A stretch of DNA of 12,798 nt from an uncultured beta proteobacterium. GTDB lineage: Bacteria > Pseudomonadota > Gammaproteobacteria > Burkholderiales > SG8-39. Position numbers and translations under genes: made by a program. Under the pieces are notes generated by a model. The model worked only from the letters and a program-made list of their open reading frames with translations. It was not told where the DNA came from and did no database searches. This document shows positions 7,701 to 12,798 of the stretch, one piece after another. Every line of letters starts with the position of its first letter. Within the stretch, counting starts at the first letter, position 1. The stretch is taken from the NCBI GenBank assembly GCA_903868285.1, contig CAIPUP010000128.1, positions 1 through 12,798 of the forward strand, read 5' to 3'.

Positions 7701-8003
7701 TTCAAGCGCGCAATTGAGCGCAGTCTGGCCGCCCATGGTGGGTAGCAAGGCATCCGGACGTTCACGCTCGATGATCGAGGCCACCGTTTGCCAGGTGATC
7801 GGCTCGATGTAGGTGACATCGGCCATCTCCGGGTCAGTCATGATGGTGGCCGGGTTGGAGTTGACCAGGATCACGCGATAGCCCTCGGCGCGCAGCGCCT
7901 TGCAGGCCTGGGCACCGGAGTAATCGAATTCGCACGCCTGACCGATAACGATCGGACCGGCACCGATGATGAGTATGGAACGAATGTCTGTGCGCTTTGG
8001 CAT
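4791..8003 (-). CDS. carB: Carbamoyl-phosphate synthase large subunit
   Basis: CarB uses ammonia delivered from CarA, bicarbonate and two ATP to make carbamoyl phosphate for pyrimidine and arginine synthesis. The 1070-residue product (E. coli about 1073) has the full layout: carboxyphosphate domain (about 1-400; start MPKRTDIRSILIIGAGPIVI, with PTMGGQTALN and IIRPSFTMGGSGGG), oligomerisation domain (about 400-555), carbamoyl-phosphate domain (about 556-930; VMVLGGGPNRIGQGIEFDYC, VVRPSYVLGGRAME, VLEVNPRASRTVPF), and a C-terminal allosteric MGS-like domain (about 935-1070) with LLATKGTAAVL and IALIVNTVEE. The two synthetase halves are visibly homologous, as expected from the ancient duplication. 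The ATG at 8003 lies six bases after the carA stop with little Shine-Dalgarno, suggesting translational coupling. Nothing appears broken. Confidence 0.99.
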   Translation of the reverse strand: MPKRTDIRSILIIGAGPIVIGQACEFDYSGAQACKALRAEGYRVILVNSNPATIMTDPEMADVTYIEPITWQTVASIIERERPDALLPTMGGQTALNCALELDAHGVLDQFKVEMIGARKEAIDKAEDRLKFKQAMTRIGLGSARSAVAHSMDEAFQVQADIGFPAIIRPSFTMGGSGGGIAYNREEFIAICERGLAASPTSELLIEESLIGWKEFEMEVVRDRADNCIIVCSIENLDPMGVHTGDSITVAPAQTLTDREYQIMRDASIAVLREIGVDTGGSNVQFAVNPADGRMIVIEMNPRVSRSSALASKATGFPIAKIAAKLAVGYTLDELANDITGGATPASFEPSIDYVVTKVPRFAFEKFPQANDRLTTQMKSVGEVMAIGRTFQESFQKALRGLEVGVDGLNQKTTDRETLEKELGEPGPERIWYVGDAFENGLSLDEVYRLTGIDPWFLAQIEDIVQAEMELDDQQLDQLDAAHLRALKRKGFSDRRLAKLLQCTEGAVRGKRHALGVRPVYKRVDTCAAEFSTRTAYMYSTYEEECESAPTQRKKVMVLGGGPNRIGQGIEFDYCCVHAALALREDGFETIMVNCNPETVSTDYDTSDRLYFEPLTLEDVLEIVELEKPFGVIVQFGGQTPLKLARDLAAAGVPIIGTTPDMIDAAEDRERFQQLLQTIDLLQPPNRTARTEADATRLADEIGYPLVVRPSYVLGGRAMEIVHERAELERYMREAVKVSNDSPVLLDRFLNDAIEIDVDCVSDGKTVFVGGIMDHIEQAGVHSGDSACSLPPYSLASHVEREIRRQSIALARGLNVVGLMNVQFAVQRDTVYVLEVNPRASRTVPFVSKATGLPLAKIAARCMAGISLAEQGVGAEVVPRYFSVKEAVFPFAKFPGVDTILGPEMKSTGEVMGVGYTFGEAFVKSQLAAGIRLPEGGRAFISVRDSDKLAAVEVARALVEQGFSLLATKGTAAVLAAHGMSVTRINKVAEGRPHVVDMIKNGDIALIVNTVEERRNAVTDSRSIRVSALAQRVAYYTTIAGARAACAGIRQMGALQPYDLQSLHASLAHA

Positions 8004-8009
8004 CGGGTA

Positions 8010-9146
8010 TCAGGCGCCAGCCTGCTCCATCATGGTCACGAACCGGTCGAACAGATAGCCAATGTCATGTGGCCCGGGGCTGGCTTCGGGATGCCCCTGA
8101 AAACAGAACGCCGGCCTGTCAGTGCGCGCCAGGCCTTGCAGGGAGCCATCAAACAGCGAGCGATGGGTCGGTCGCAAGGTCGGCGGCAGACTATCCGGAT
8201 CCACCGCGAAACCATGGTTCTGCGCCGTAATCGCTACCAGCCCGGTATCCAGATCCTTGACCGGGTGATTGCCACCGTGATGACCGAACTTCATTTTCAT
8301 GGTGCGAGCACCCGAGGCCAGCGCCATCAGTTGATGACCAAGACAGATACCAAAAACAGGAATGCGTGTGTTTTCAAGCACTTCGCGAATGGCTGTTATT
8401 GCATAGTCACAAGGCTCGGGATCGCCCGGACCATTGGACAGGAACACCCCATCCGGCTTGAGCGCCAGCGCCTGTGCCGCCGGGGTCTGCGCTGGCAGCA
8501 CAGTGACCCGGCATCCACGCTCGGCCAGCATGCGAAGGATGTTGCGTTTGATGCCGTAATCCCAGGCTACGACATGAAAGCGCGCCGATGTGCTGTCCTG
8601 GAAACCCTTGCCGAGTGTCCAGCCCCCCTGGGTCCATGCATAGGCTTTGCCGGTAGAAACCTCTTTGGCGAGATCCATGCCAACCAGCCCGGGAAAGGCT
8701 CGTGCCGCAGACAAGGCCGCCGCCGCATCATCCGACCCGGCGAGGAGCGCCCCCGACTGCGCACCGCCATCGCGCAGAATGCGTGTCAGTTTGCGGGTAT
8801 CAATACCGGCAATGCCACGAATGCCGCGCTGGCGCAGATAGTCATCCAGCGGTTGCGTGTTACGAAAATTCGATACCCGTAATGGCAGATCACGAATCAC
8901 CAGACCGGCAGCATGCACTGCAGTGGATTCTTCATCCTCGGCATTGGTGCCGGTATTGCCGATATGCGGATAAGTCAGCGTGACAATCTGACGGCAATAA
9001 GACGGATCGGTGAGGATTTCCTGGTAACCGGTCATGGCGGTGTTGAACACCACCTCGCCGGAGGAAAGTCCGTCTGCGCCAATGGAGATGCCACGAAATA
9101 CCGTGCCATCTGCAAGGGCGAGGATGGCGGGCTTGGTGGTTGGCAA
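8010..9146 (-). CDS. carA: Carbamoyl-phosphate synthase small (glutaminase) subunit
   Basis: CarA hydrolyses glutamine and channels ammonia to CarB. The 378-residue product (E. coli 382) has the N-terminal CarA domain (about 1-150; EVVFNTAMTGYQEILTDPSY, GIAGIDTRKLTRILR) and a class I glutamine amidotransferase domain (about 190-370). The nucleophile Cys268 lies in FGICLGHQ, and the His352/Glu354 pair in GHPEASPGPH; each lies one residue before its E. coli counterpart. The start codon is TTG at 9146, preceded by GGAG with seven intervening bases. The next in-frame ATG (residue 38) would remove conserved sequence, so TTG is well supported. A perfect TATAAT lies about 90 bases upstream, so carAB probably has its own promoter even though the preceding methyltransferase gene is on the same strand. 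Confidence 0.98.
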   Translation of the reverse strand: MPTTKPAILALADGTVFRGISIGADGLSSGEVVFNTAMTGYQEILTDPSYCRQIVTLTYPHIGNTGTNAEDEESTAVHAAGLVIRDLPLRVSNFRNTQPLDDYLRQRGIRGIAGIDTRKLTRILRDGGAQSGALLAGSDDAAAALSAARAFPGLVGMDLAKEVSTGKAYAWTQGGWTLGKGFQDSTSARFHVVAWDYGIKRNILRMLAERGCRVTVLPAQTPAAQALALKPDGVFLSNGPGDPEPCDYAITAIREVLENTRIPVFGICLGHQLMALASGARTMKMKFGHHGGNHPVKDLDTGLVAITAQNHGFAVDPDSLPPTLRPTHRSLFDGSLQGLARTDRPAFCFQGHPEASPGPHDIGYLFDRFVTMMEQAGA

Positions 9147-9180
9147 CTGCGGACTCCGGGGCTGATGAATGCGACCTGAT

Positions 9181-9204
9181 CTGCGACCGCGACTGCGACC
9201 GCAG
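9181..9204 (-). repeat. Two-copy 12-base tandem repeat in carA leader
   Basis: On the plus strand ctgcgaccgcga (9181-9192) is followed directly by ctgcgaccgcag (9193-9204), identical at 10 of 12 positions. On the minus strand the first transcribed copy can form CTGC-GGTC-GCAG, a four-pair hairpin. It lies in the predicted carA leader between the TATAAT and the TTG start. No leader peptide or pyrimidine-type attenuator is evident. Confidence 0.55.
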
Positions 9205-9237
9205 CGACTTTCGAATAGCGTTTGAATCGGGTCTCTG

Positions 9238-9243
9238 ATTATA
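9238..9243 (-). promoter_or_regulatory. Candidate -10 (TATAAT) of carA
   Basis: A perfect TATAAT reads on the minus strand within GGGCTATAATCAGAG. Initiation about seven bases on would give a carA leader of roughly 85 bases. No good TTGACA-like hexamer lies 16-18 bases upstream. A near-copy of the element (CTGTAATCAG against CTATAATCAG) lies about 35 bases upstream and could mark a second start or a repeated operator. Confidence 0.45.
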
Positions 9244-9322
9244 GCCCAGTCAGCCGGTAGCGCCCCTGATTACAGCGCGAGCAGACCTTGCAAGCAGCGT
9301 TCATGCAGCCATAGAAATACGC

Positions 9323-10336
9323 TCAAGGCGTACGCACAGGCGCCAGTCGCATATCCACCATCACTGCACTCCAGGCGCGTGCATTCGAAACCACCGCACC
9401 GCCATCCTGGCGGCGGATGCGCACCTCGCCGCGCAACACATTGCCGTCACGCCGGCCATCGAATTCCAGCACTGCCTGTGGCCCGAACACCGGTCGTGCA
9501 GCGGCCGGCACGGCCGGCCGCATCTGCGTTGCACCGGACAGCATGCGCAGGATGTCACCGAGAGGGAGCTGAAAACTGATCTGTTTACCGCTCACTCGGG
9601 CACGCTGCAGCGCCATGCGCACCGAACCGGCCAACCATTGGCCTTCGATCATCTGAAACCGCTGGGTCAACTGCACTGCCGATTTCGCTGGAATGCCGGG
9701 CAGGTCCAGCTGTAATTGGGTCAGATCCAGCTGCCAGTTGCCCTCGACCTGCTCTGGCACCACCCATAGGTACACATAGCTCTTGCCGGGATCACCAACT
9801 TTTTTCTCCGGGACATCTAGCGTCTTGCGCTCATCCGGTATCCAGTCACCGAAGTGATAGTCATGCGTGACGATACGGGTTCCCGGCGGCAAAGCCAGAA
9901 GCTTTGGCCGCAGCTTGAGGTTCATGCTCGGCAGCAGGTAGCTGGTGATGACGGTGGCACCAGAGAGGTCGGTCTCGAACAGGTTCTGCTCAACAAACCG
10001 GGCACGCTCGGACACGCCACTCAGACGCGCGGTTTCCCGCGCCAGTTGCAGCAGTTGCTGGTCGAGATCCACACCCAGTGCCCGGGCACCATAGTTCTTG
10101 GTGGCAGTCACCACCACCCGCCCGTCACCGGAGCCAAGATCGATCAGGTAATCCTGCGGGCCCAGTTTTGCCATGTTGAGCATGCTGTCGACCACGATTT
10201 GCGGCGTGGGTACATACACCACATCACCCTTGCCCTCCTGGGCCGCAGCAGGCAAACAGGCACCCAAACAAGCAACCAATCCGAGGGCAAGTGTCGGCAG
10301 TCGCCGCAGCAGGTACCGAATTTCCACTCCGTACAT
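9323..10336 (-). CDS. Exported class I SAM-methyltransferase-like protein
   Basis: The first 32 residues look like a secretion signal: MYGVEIRYLLRRLP, a hydrophobic stretch (about 14-30), then PAAA before Gln33. LVAC (Cys23) and LGAC (Cys27) also resemble lipoboxes, so a lipoprotein is possible. The mature part begins GDVVYVPTPQIVVDSML, followed by a Rossmann methyltransferase core: DYLIDLGSGDGR (motif I, about 62-73), ALGVDLD (motif II, 86-92), FVEQNLFETD and RIVTHDYHFGDW (about 144-155). The second half (about 190-337) alternates short hydrophobic strands and glycines (LPGIPAKSAVQLTQRFQMIEG, LRGEVRIRRQDG, WSAVMV), resembling a small beta domain. The substrate is unknown. The ATG at 10336 overlaps the dapB stop as TGATG, implying translational coupling; a GTG three bases earlier is an alternative. 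Motif and signal-sequence identification is confident; activity outside the cytoplasm is not. Confidence 0.8.
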   Translation of the reverse strand: MYGVEIRYLLRRLPTLALGLVACLGACLPAAAQEGKGDVVYVPTPQIVVDSMLNMAKLGPQDYLIDLGSGDGRVVVTATKNYGARALGVDLDQQLLQLARETARLSGVSERARFVEQNLFETDLSGATVITSYLLPSMNLKLRPKLLALPPGTRIVTHDYHFGDWIPDERKTLDVPEKKVGDPGKSYVYLWVVPEQVEGNWQLDLTQLQLDLPGIPAKSAVQLTQRFQMIEGQWLAGSVRMALQRARVSGKQISFQLPLGDILRMLSGATQMRPAVPAAARPVFGPQAVLEFDGRRDGNVLRGEVRIRRQDGGAVVSNARAWSAVMVDMRLAPVRTP

Positions 10337-11148
10337 CACTGCAGGCCCAGCACATCCTGCATGTCGAACAGCCCCTTGCCTTGATTGGCAAGGAACGCTG
10401 CCGCACGCAGTGCGCCCAAGGCGTAGGTCATGCGGCTTTGCGAACGCACAGTGACTTCCACCCGTTCACCCAGACCAGCGAACACCACGGTGTGATCGCC
10501 GACGATATCGCCGCCACGCAGGGCATGAAACACAATGCTCTTGTCATCACGCACACCGGTGTGACCCTCCCGACCGTGTTGCGCCACCTTGGACAGATCG
10601 CGTCCGAGTGCATTAGCCACGACCTCACCCAGCTTCAGCGCAGTACCCGAAGGCGCATCCACCTTCCAGCGGTGATGCGCTTCGATGATTTCAACGTCGT
10701 AAGCATCACCAAGAATTTTCGCTGCCATCTCGGCCAGCTTGAAGGTGGCGTTCACACCGATTGCCATGTTCGGTGCAAACACAACACCGATGTCCGTCGC
10801 AGCAGCCTTGATGGCATCCTTGCCGGCCGTGTCAAAGCCGGTGGTACCGATCACCACGGCCACCTTTTGCTGAACGCACTGCGCAAGGTAAGCAAGGGTA
10901 GCCTCTGGCCGGGTGAAATCGATCAGACAGTCGGCGCCACGCAGCGCCTGCGCCACATCATCCGTAACCACGACATGCGCAGCCTCTGCACCGGCATCAA
11001 TACCCAGTTGCCCCAGCCTCTGGCCAATTGCCACGCTGCCGGGCGCGTCCAGCGCAGCGTGCAACACCATTCCTTCAGCAGTAACGGCCTCAATCAGACA
11101 ACGCCCCATCTTGCCGCTGGCACCGGCAATCACGACCTTCAACGCCAT
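10336..11148 (-). CDS. dapB: 4-Hydroxy-tetrahydrodipicolinate reductase
   Basis: DapB reduces hydroxy-tetrahydrodipicolinate with NAD(P)H in the diaminopimelate pathway, supplying peptidoglycan and lysine. The product is 270 residues, close to E. coli. Visible motifs are the dinucleotide loop VVIAGASGKMG (about 5-15), VVIGTTGF (about 98-105), FAPNMAIGVN (about 124-133), and the catalytic/substrate segment EAHHRWKVDAPSGTA with His158 and Lys162. Trp161 replaces the more usual His in HHRHK, between catalytic residues but not itself catalytic. The ATG is preceded by AGGAG with six intervening bases, a strong site. It follows bamE by 60 bases without a clear terminator and overlaps the next gene by one base, so bamE-dapB-methyltransferase probably forms one transcript. 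In E. coli dapB also precedes carAB, so the methyltransferase looks like an addition to that order. Confidence 0.98.
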   Translation of the reverse strand: MALKVVIAGASGKMGRCLIEAVTAEGMVLHAALDAPGSVAIGQRLGQLGIDAGAEAAHVVVTDDVAQALRGADCLIDFTRPEATLAYLAQCVQQKVAVVIGTTGFDTAGKDAIKAAATDIGVVFAPNMAIGVNATFKLAEMAAKILGDAYDVEIIEAHHRWKVDAPSGTALKLGEVVANALGRDLSKVAQHGREGHTGVRDDKSIVFHALRGGDIVGDHTVVFAGLGERVEVTVRSQSRMTYALGALRAAAFLANQGKGLFDMQDVLGLQ

Positions 11149-11208
11149 GGTTTTCTCCTACGGAACTGGAACACTGTTGCCTGTCGGCACACAGCCTTTG
11201 TTCAGGGT

Positions 11209-11595
11209 TTACTTGGAATCGGCAGCCGGGGTGACATCACCCTCGATACGGCTGAGTCGACCATCATCAAAGAAAATCACAATGCGGCGCTGTTCAATTT
11301 CCTTGGAATTGGCGCGCTGCCTGCGGAACATGTAATCCCAGCGATCCGCATGGAAGGCATCCGCAACCAAGGGCGTTCCCAGAACAAATCGCACCTGATC
11401 GCGCGTCATGCCGGGCTGCAGTTTGGCAATCATTTCCTGGGTTACGTAATTGCCCTGCTGTATCTCCATGCGGTGGGCTTCAATGCCTGGAATTTTTGGC
11501 AGGGTGAAGCCACTGGAAGCGCAGCCAGCCAGCAGGGAAACTGCAACGATCAGCAAAGCGTGCGGAAATGACAGGGGTCGTTGATCATCAGCCAC
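11209..11595 (-). CDS. bamE: Outer membrane assembly lipoprotein BamE (SmpA/OmlA)
   Basis: BamE is an outer-membrane lipoprotein of the BAM complex that folds beta-barrel proteins. The 128-residue precursor has a short N-region, a hydrophobic core (HALLIVAVS) and the lipobox LLAGC with Cys25. The +2 residue is Ala rather than Asp, so Lol sorting to the outer membrane is expected. The mature domain shows typical BamE sequence: IQQGNYVTQEMIAKLQPGMTR, then VRFVLGTPLVADAFHADRWDYMF and a final strand IVIFFDDGRLSRIEGD. The start is GTG at 11595, with AAGGAG eight bases upstream. It is divergent from fur across about 100 bases and is followed by dapB. Identification rests on the signal, the QxGMTxxQVxxxLGTP-type core and the neighbours. 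Confidence 0.95.
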   Translation of the reverse strand: MADDQRPLSFPHALLIVAVSLLAGCASSGFTLPKIPGIEAHRMEIQQGNYVTQEMIAKLQPGMTRDQVRFVLGTPLVADAFHADRWDYMFRRQRANSKEIEQRRIVIFFDDGRLSRIEGDVTPAADSK

Positions 11596-11695
11596 GATAA
11601 CTTCTCCTTGTCATGGCGCATTATTGAAAACAACATTGTTGCAAGACGGTCGCTATATGATAGCGGAAAGGCTCAACTCACCCTCTGGATTACTC
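11596..11695. promoter_or_regulatory. fur/bamE divergent control region
   Basis: This 100-base region must drive both genes. On the plus strand it has a perfect inverted repeat CGCTAT-ATG-ATAGCG (11651-11665) that contains TATGAT, a plausible fur -10. CAAC-ATT-GTTG (11631-11641) is a second small palindrome. On the minus strand AATAAT near 11620 could be a bamE -10. I tested both strands against the 19-base Fur box (GATAATGATAATCATTATC) and found no convincing match, so Fur autoregulation is not shown here. Confidence 0.4.
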
Positions 11696-12145
11696 ATGCC
11701 GCCCGACTACAAGACCTCCGGAATTAACAACACCGGCTTGAAAGCCACCGCACCGCGGGTACGCATTCTCAATTTGTTCGAGAGTGGCAGGACACGCCAT
11801 ATGAGCGCCGAAGATGTCTATCGCACGTTGATGGGCGAAGGACTGGATGTCGGCCTGGCCACGGTGTACCGGGTGCTCACGCAGTTCGAACAGGCCGGGT
11901 TACTGCAACGCCATCACTTCGAATCTGGCAAAGCGGTGTTCGAACTCAATCAAGGCGGGCATCACGACCATCTGGTGTGTCTGCAATGCGGCCGCGTGGA
12001 AGAATTTCTCGACCCGGAAATCGAACAGCGTCAGGACAAGATTGCCAAAGAACGCGGCTTTGCCATCCGCGATCATTCGCTCTATCTGTACGCCGACTGT
12101 TCACGTCAGCCCTGCCCGCATCGCGAGGATGCCAGCCTGGGCTGA
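11696..12145 (+). CDS. fur: Ferric uptake regulator Fur
   Basis: Fur is a dimeric metal-dependent repressor of iron-uptake genes. The 149-residue product (E. coli 148) has a winged-helix DNA-binding domain (about 1-85) with LKATAPRVRILNLFE, MSAEDVYRTL and the recognition segment GLATVYRVLTQFEQAGLLQRH. The dimerisation and metal domain (about 86-149) has HHDH (89-92), Cys95/Cys98 in CLQC and Cys135/Cys140 near the C-terminus. Both cysteine pairs are present, though E. coli Fur relies mainly on the first. The start is ATG at 11696, giving MPPDYKTSGINNTGLKATAP in register with E. coli. The longer frame from 11624 would add 24 residues reading through the likely promoter. The Shine-Dalgarno is weak (GGA eight bases upstream). 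It is divergent from bamE-dapB and convergent with the dodecin gene. Confidence 0.97.
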   Translation: MPPDYKTSGINNTGLKATAPRVRILNLFESGRTRHMSAEDVYRTLMGEGLDVGLATVYRVLTQFEQAGLLQRHHFESGKAVFELNQGGHHDHLVCLQCGRVEEFLDPEIEQRQDKIAKERGFAIRDHSLYLYADCSRQPCPHREDASLG

Positions 12146-12175
12146 GTACGGTCTCAGAGCGCCTGGATCGGCCCT

Positions 12176-12192
12176 AGCTTCAGTGCGAAGCT
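12176..12192. terminator. Short hairpin between convergent fur and dodecin genes
   Basis: AGCTTC (12176-12181) and GAAGCT (12187-12192) form a perfect six-pair stem around the loop AGTGC. It sits between the fur stop at 12145 and the dodecin stop at 12192-12194, overlapping the latter by one base. Neither strand has a T-run after it, so intrinsic termination is only a possibility; it may instead protect 3' ends. Confidence 0.35.
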
Positions 12193-12455
12193 CAGCCTGA
12201 ATATTTGAACGACAGCATGACGCGGGTGCGAAAGGCAGTGACCTTGCCTTTTTCCACCACCATGTCCTGCTTCACCACCTCGGCAATGCGCAGATCCCGC
12301 AATGATTGCGATGCCACCTTGACAGCGTTGATCGCCGCCTGCTCCCAAGATACGGTGCTGGTCCCGATGACCTCGATTACCTTGTAGACGCTGTCACCCT
12401 TGCTGGCACTGATGGCCTTGCCGGCCTTCGCGGTCTTGCTCGATCGAATTGGCAT
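12192..12455 (-). CDS. Dodecin-family small protein, atypical flavin site
   Basis: Dodecins are small beta-alpha-beta-beta proteins that form hollow dodecamers storing flavins. The 87-residue product has an N-terminal basic, low-complexity extension (1-22) and then the dodecin fold: VYKVIEVIGTSTVSWEQAA (strand and helix), SLRDLRIAEVVKQDMVVEKG and KVTAFRTRVMLSFKY (strands). Aligned from memory to Halobacterium salinarum dodecin (VVWAEVVDQ, TYQTEVQVAF), the flavin-stacking Trp36 corresponds to Ile57 and the flavin-contacting Gln55 to Arg76, so normal flavin binding is doubtful. ATG at 12455 follows AGGAGGAG with six intervening bases, the strongest Shine-Dalgarno in the window; the longer frame to 12530 is rejected. 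It is a single-gene unit with its own promoter, convergent with fur. The fold call is good, the function uncertain. Confidence 0.85.
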   Translation of the reverse strand: MPIRSSKTAKAGKAISASKGDSVYKVIEVIGTSTVSWEQAAINAVKVASQSLRDLRIAEVVKQDMVVEKGKVTAFRTRVMLSFKYSG

Positions 12456-12509
12456 GTTGCACTCCTCCTGATGTTTCACCGCATTGCTCGAAATACGGCC
12501 CAGCGCCGG

Positions 12510-12537
12510 ATGATACGCTGCGGTCCGCACCGATCAA
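12510..12537 (-). promoter_or_regulatory. Candidate sigma-70 promoter of the dodecin gene
   Basis: On the minus strand TTGATC (12537-12532), a 16-base spacer and TATCAT (12515-12510) resemble TTGACA / TATAAT with two and one mismatches. Initiation near 12503 would leave a leader of about 48 bases ending in the strong AGGAGGAG site. The position between divergent genes supports the call. I found no comparably good pair for the plus-strand phosphatase gene in the same 100-base gap. Confidence 0.55.
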
Positions 12538-12555
12538 CCCGCAGCGAGAACACCA

Positions 12556-12798
12556 ATGGAACTGATTCTGTGGCGACATGCCGAAGCCGAGAACCCGCAT
12601 ATCGGACGTCGTGATGAAGAACGCCAACTCACCCCTCAAGGCCAGCGCGATGCGCATGGCATGGCCGACTGGCTGCGACGCCATCTGCCCGGGGATATCC
12701 GCCTGCTGGCAAGTCCGGCGCTACGTACCCGCCAGACCCTGTCGGCGCTGGCCTTGCCCTTCGAACAGCATGCGGATTTCGGCCTGGACACCACTGCA
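12556..12798 (+). CDS. SixA-type histidine phosphatase, C-terminus cut by window edge
   Basis: The open frame runs to the right edge (81 codons seen). It begins MELILWRHAEAENPHIGRRD: the RHAE motif with Arg7 and phospho-accepting His8 is the signature of the histidine phosphatase superfamily, and the short form followed by ERQLTPQGQRDAHGMADWL matches the SixA branch, which removes phosphate from phosphohistidine in E. coli ArcB. Further on, LLASPALRTRQTLSAL carries the second conserved Arg segment (SPxxRTRQT). The expected total length is about 150-160 residues. The ATG at 12556 has only a weak purine-rich sequence upstream. It is divergent from the dodecin gene. The family is confident; the specific substrate is not, since SixA-like proteins in this group often lack a characterised partner. 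Confidence 0.9.
   Translation, partial: MELILWRHAEAENPHIGRRDEERQLTPQGQRDAHGMADWLRRHLPGDIRLLASPALRTRQTLSALALPFEQHADFGLDTTA

Noticed and set aside
7788..8882. Plus-strand open frame (about 364 codons) opposite carA and the start of carB
   Set aside because: Antisense of conserved coding sequence, with no Shine-Dalgarno and no recognisable protein.
10291..11571. Long plus-strand open frame (about 426 codons) opposite dapB and bamE
   Set aside because: It covers two well-supported minus-strand genes, has no motif, and its composition reflects their antisense.
11596..11695. Fur box for autoregulation
   Set aside because: No stretch on either strand gave a convincing match to the 19-base consensus when compared by eye.
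1..12798. Mobile element, CRISPR array, tRNA or defence island
   Set aside because: No transposase or integrase motifs, spaced repeats, cloverleaf sequences or composition shift were seen; gene content is core housekeeping.

Overview
This 12.8 kb window looks like conserved housekeeping chromosome from a betaproteobacterium. The FtsH, YhbY, CarA, BamE and Fur proteins are of the proteobacterial type. The orders rlmE-ftsH-folP and dapB-carA-carB match the enterobacterial arrangement, and fur lies divergent to bamE-dapB, as I recall for betaproteobacteria. Base composition is moderately GC-rich and even throughout. I see no transposase, integrase, phage gene, CRISPR array, tRNA or rRNA. The order within Betaproteobacteria cannot be fixed from this stretch.

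Layout, left to right. (1) Minus strand, reading leftward: rlmE (23S rRNA methyltransferase), ftsH (membrane AAA+ protease) and folP (dihydropteroate synthase, cut by the left edge). A good heat-shock (sigma-32 type) promoter match lies between rlmE and ftsH, and the ftsH Shine-Dalgarno lies in the 3' arm of a hairpin. (2) Plus strand: yhbY, an RNA-binding ribosome-assembly factor with a long basic tail, divergent from rlmE with only 18 bases between the start codons. (3) Minus strand, reading leftward: bamE, dapB, an exported methyltransferase-like protein, carA, carB and greA. These serve outer-membrane assembly, lysine/diaminopimelate synthesis, carbamoyl phosphate for pyrimidine and arginine, and rescue of stalled RNA polymerase. 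(4) Plus strand: fur, divergent from bamE. (5) Minus strand: a small dodecin-family protein lacking the usual flavin-stacking Trp. (6) Plus strand: the start of a SixA-type histidine phosphatase, cut by the right edge.

No undescribed multi-gene system is evident. The points most worth a second look are the two-layer control signals in front of ftsH, the exported SAM-methyltransferase fold between dapB and carA, the substituted dodecin, the crossed promoter candidates between rlmE and yhbY, and the many TTG starts (ftsH, rlmE, carA and probably folP). Several starts below differ from the longest open frame, chosen from Shine-Dalgarno position and family alignment.
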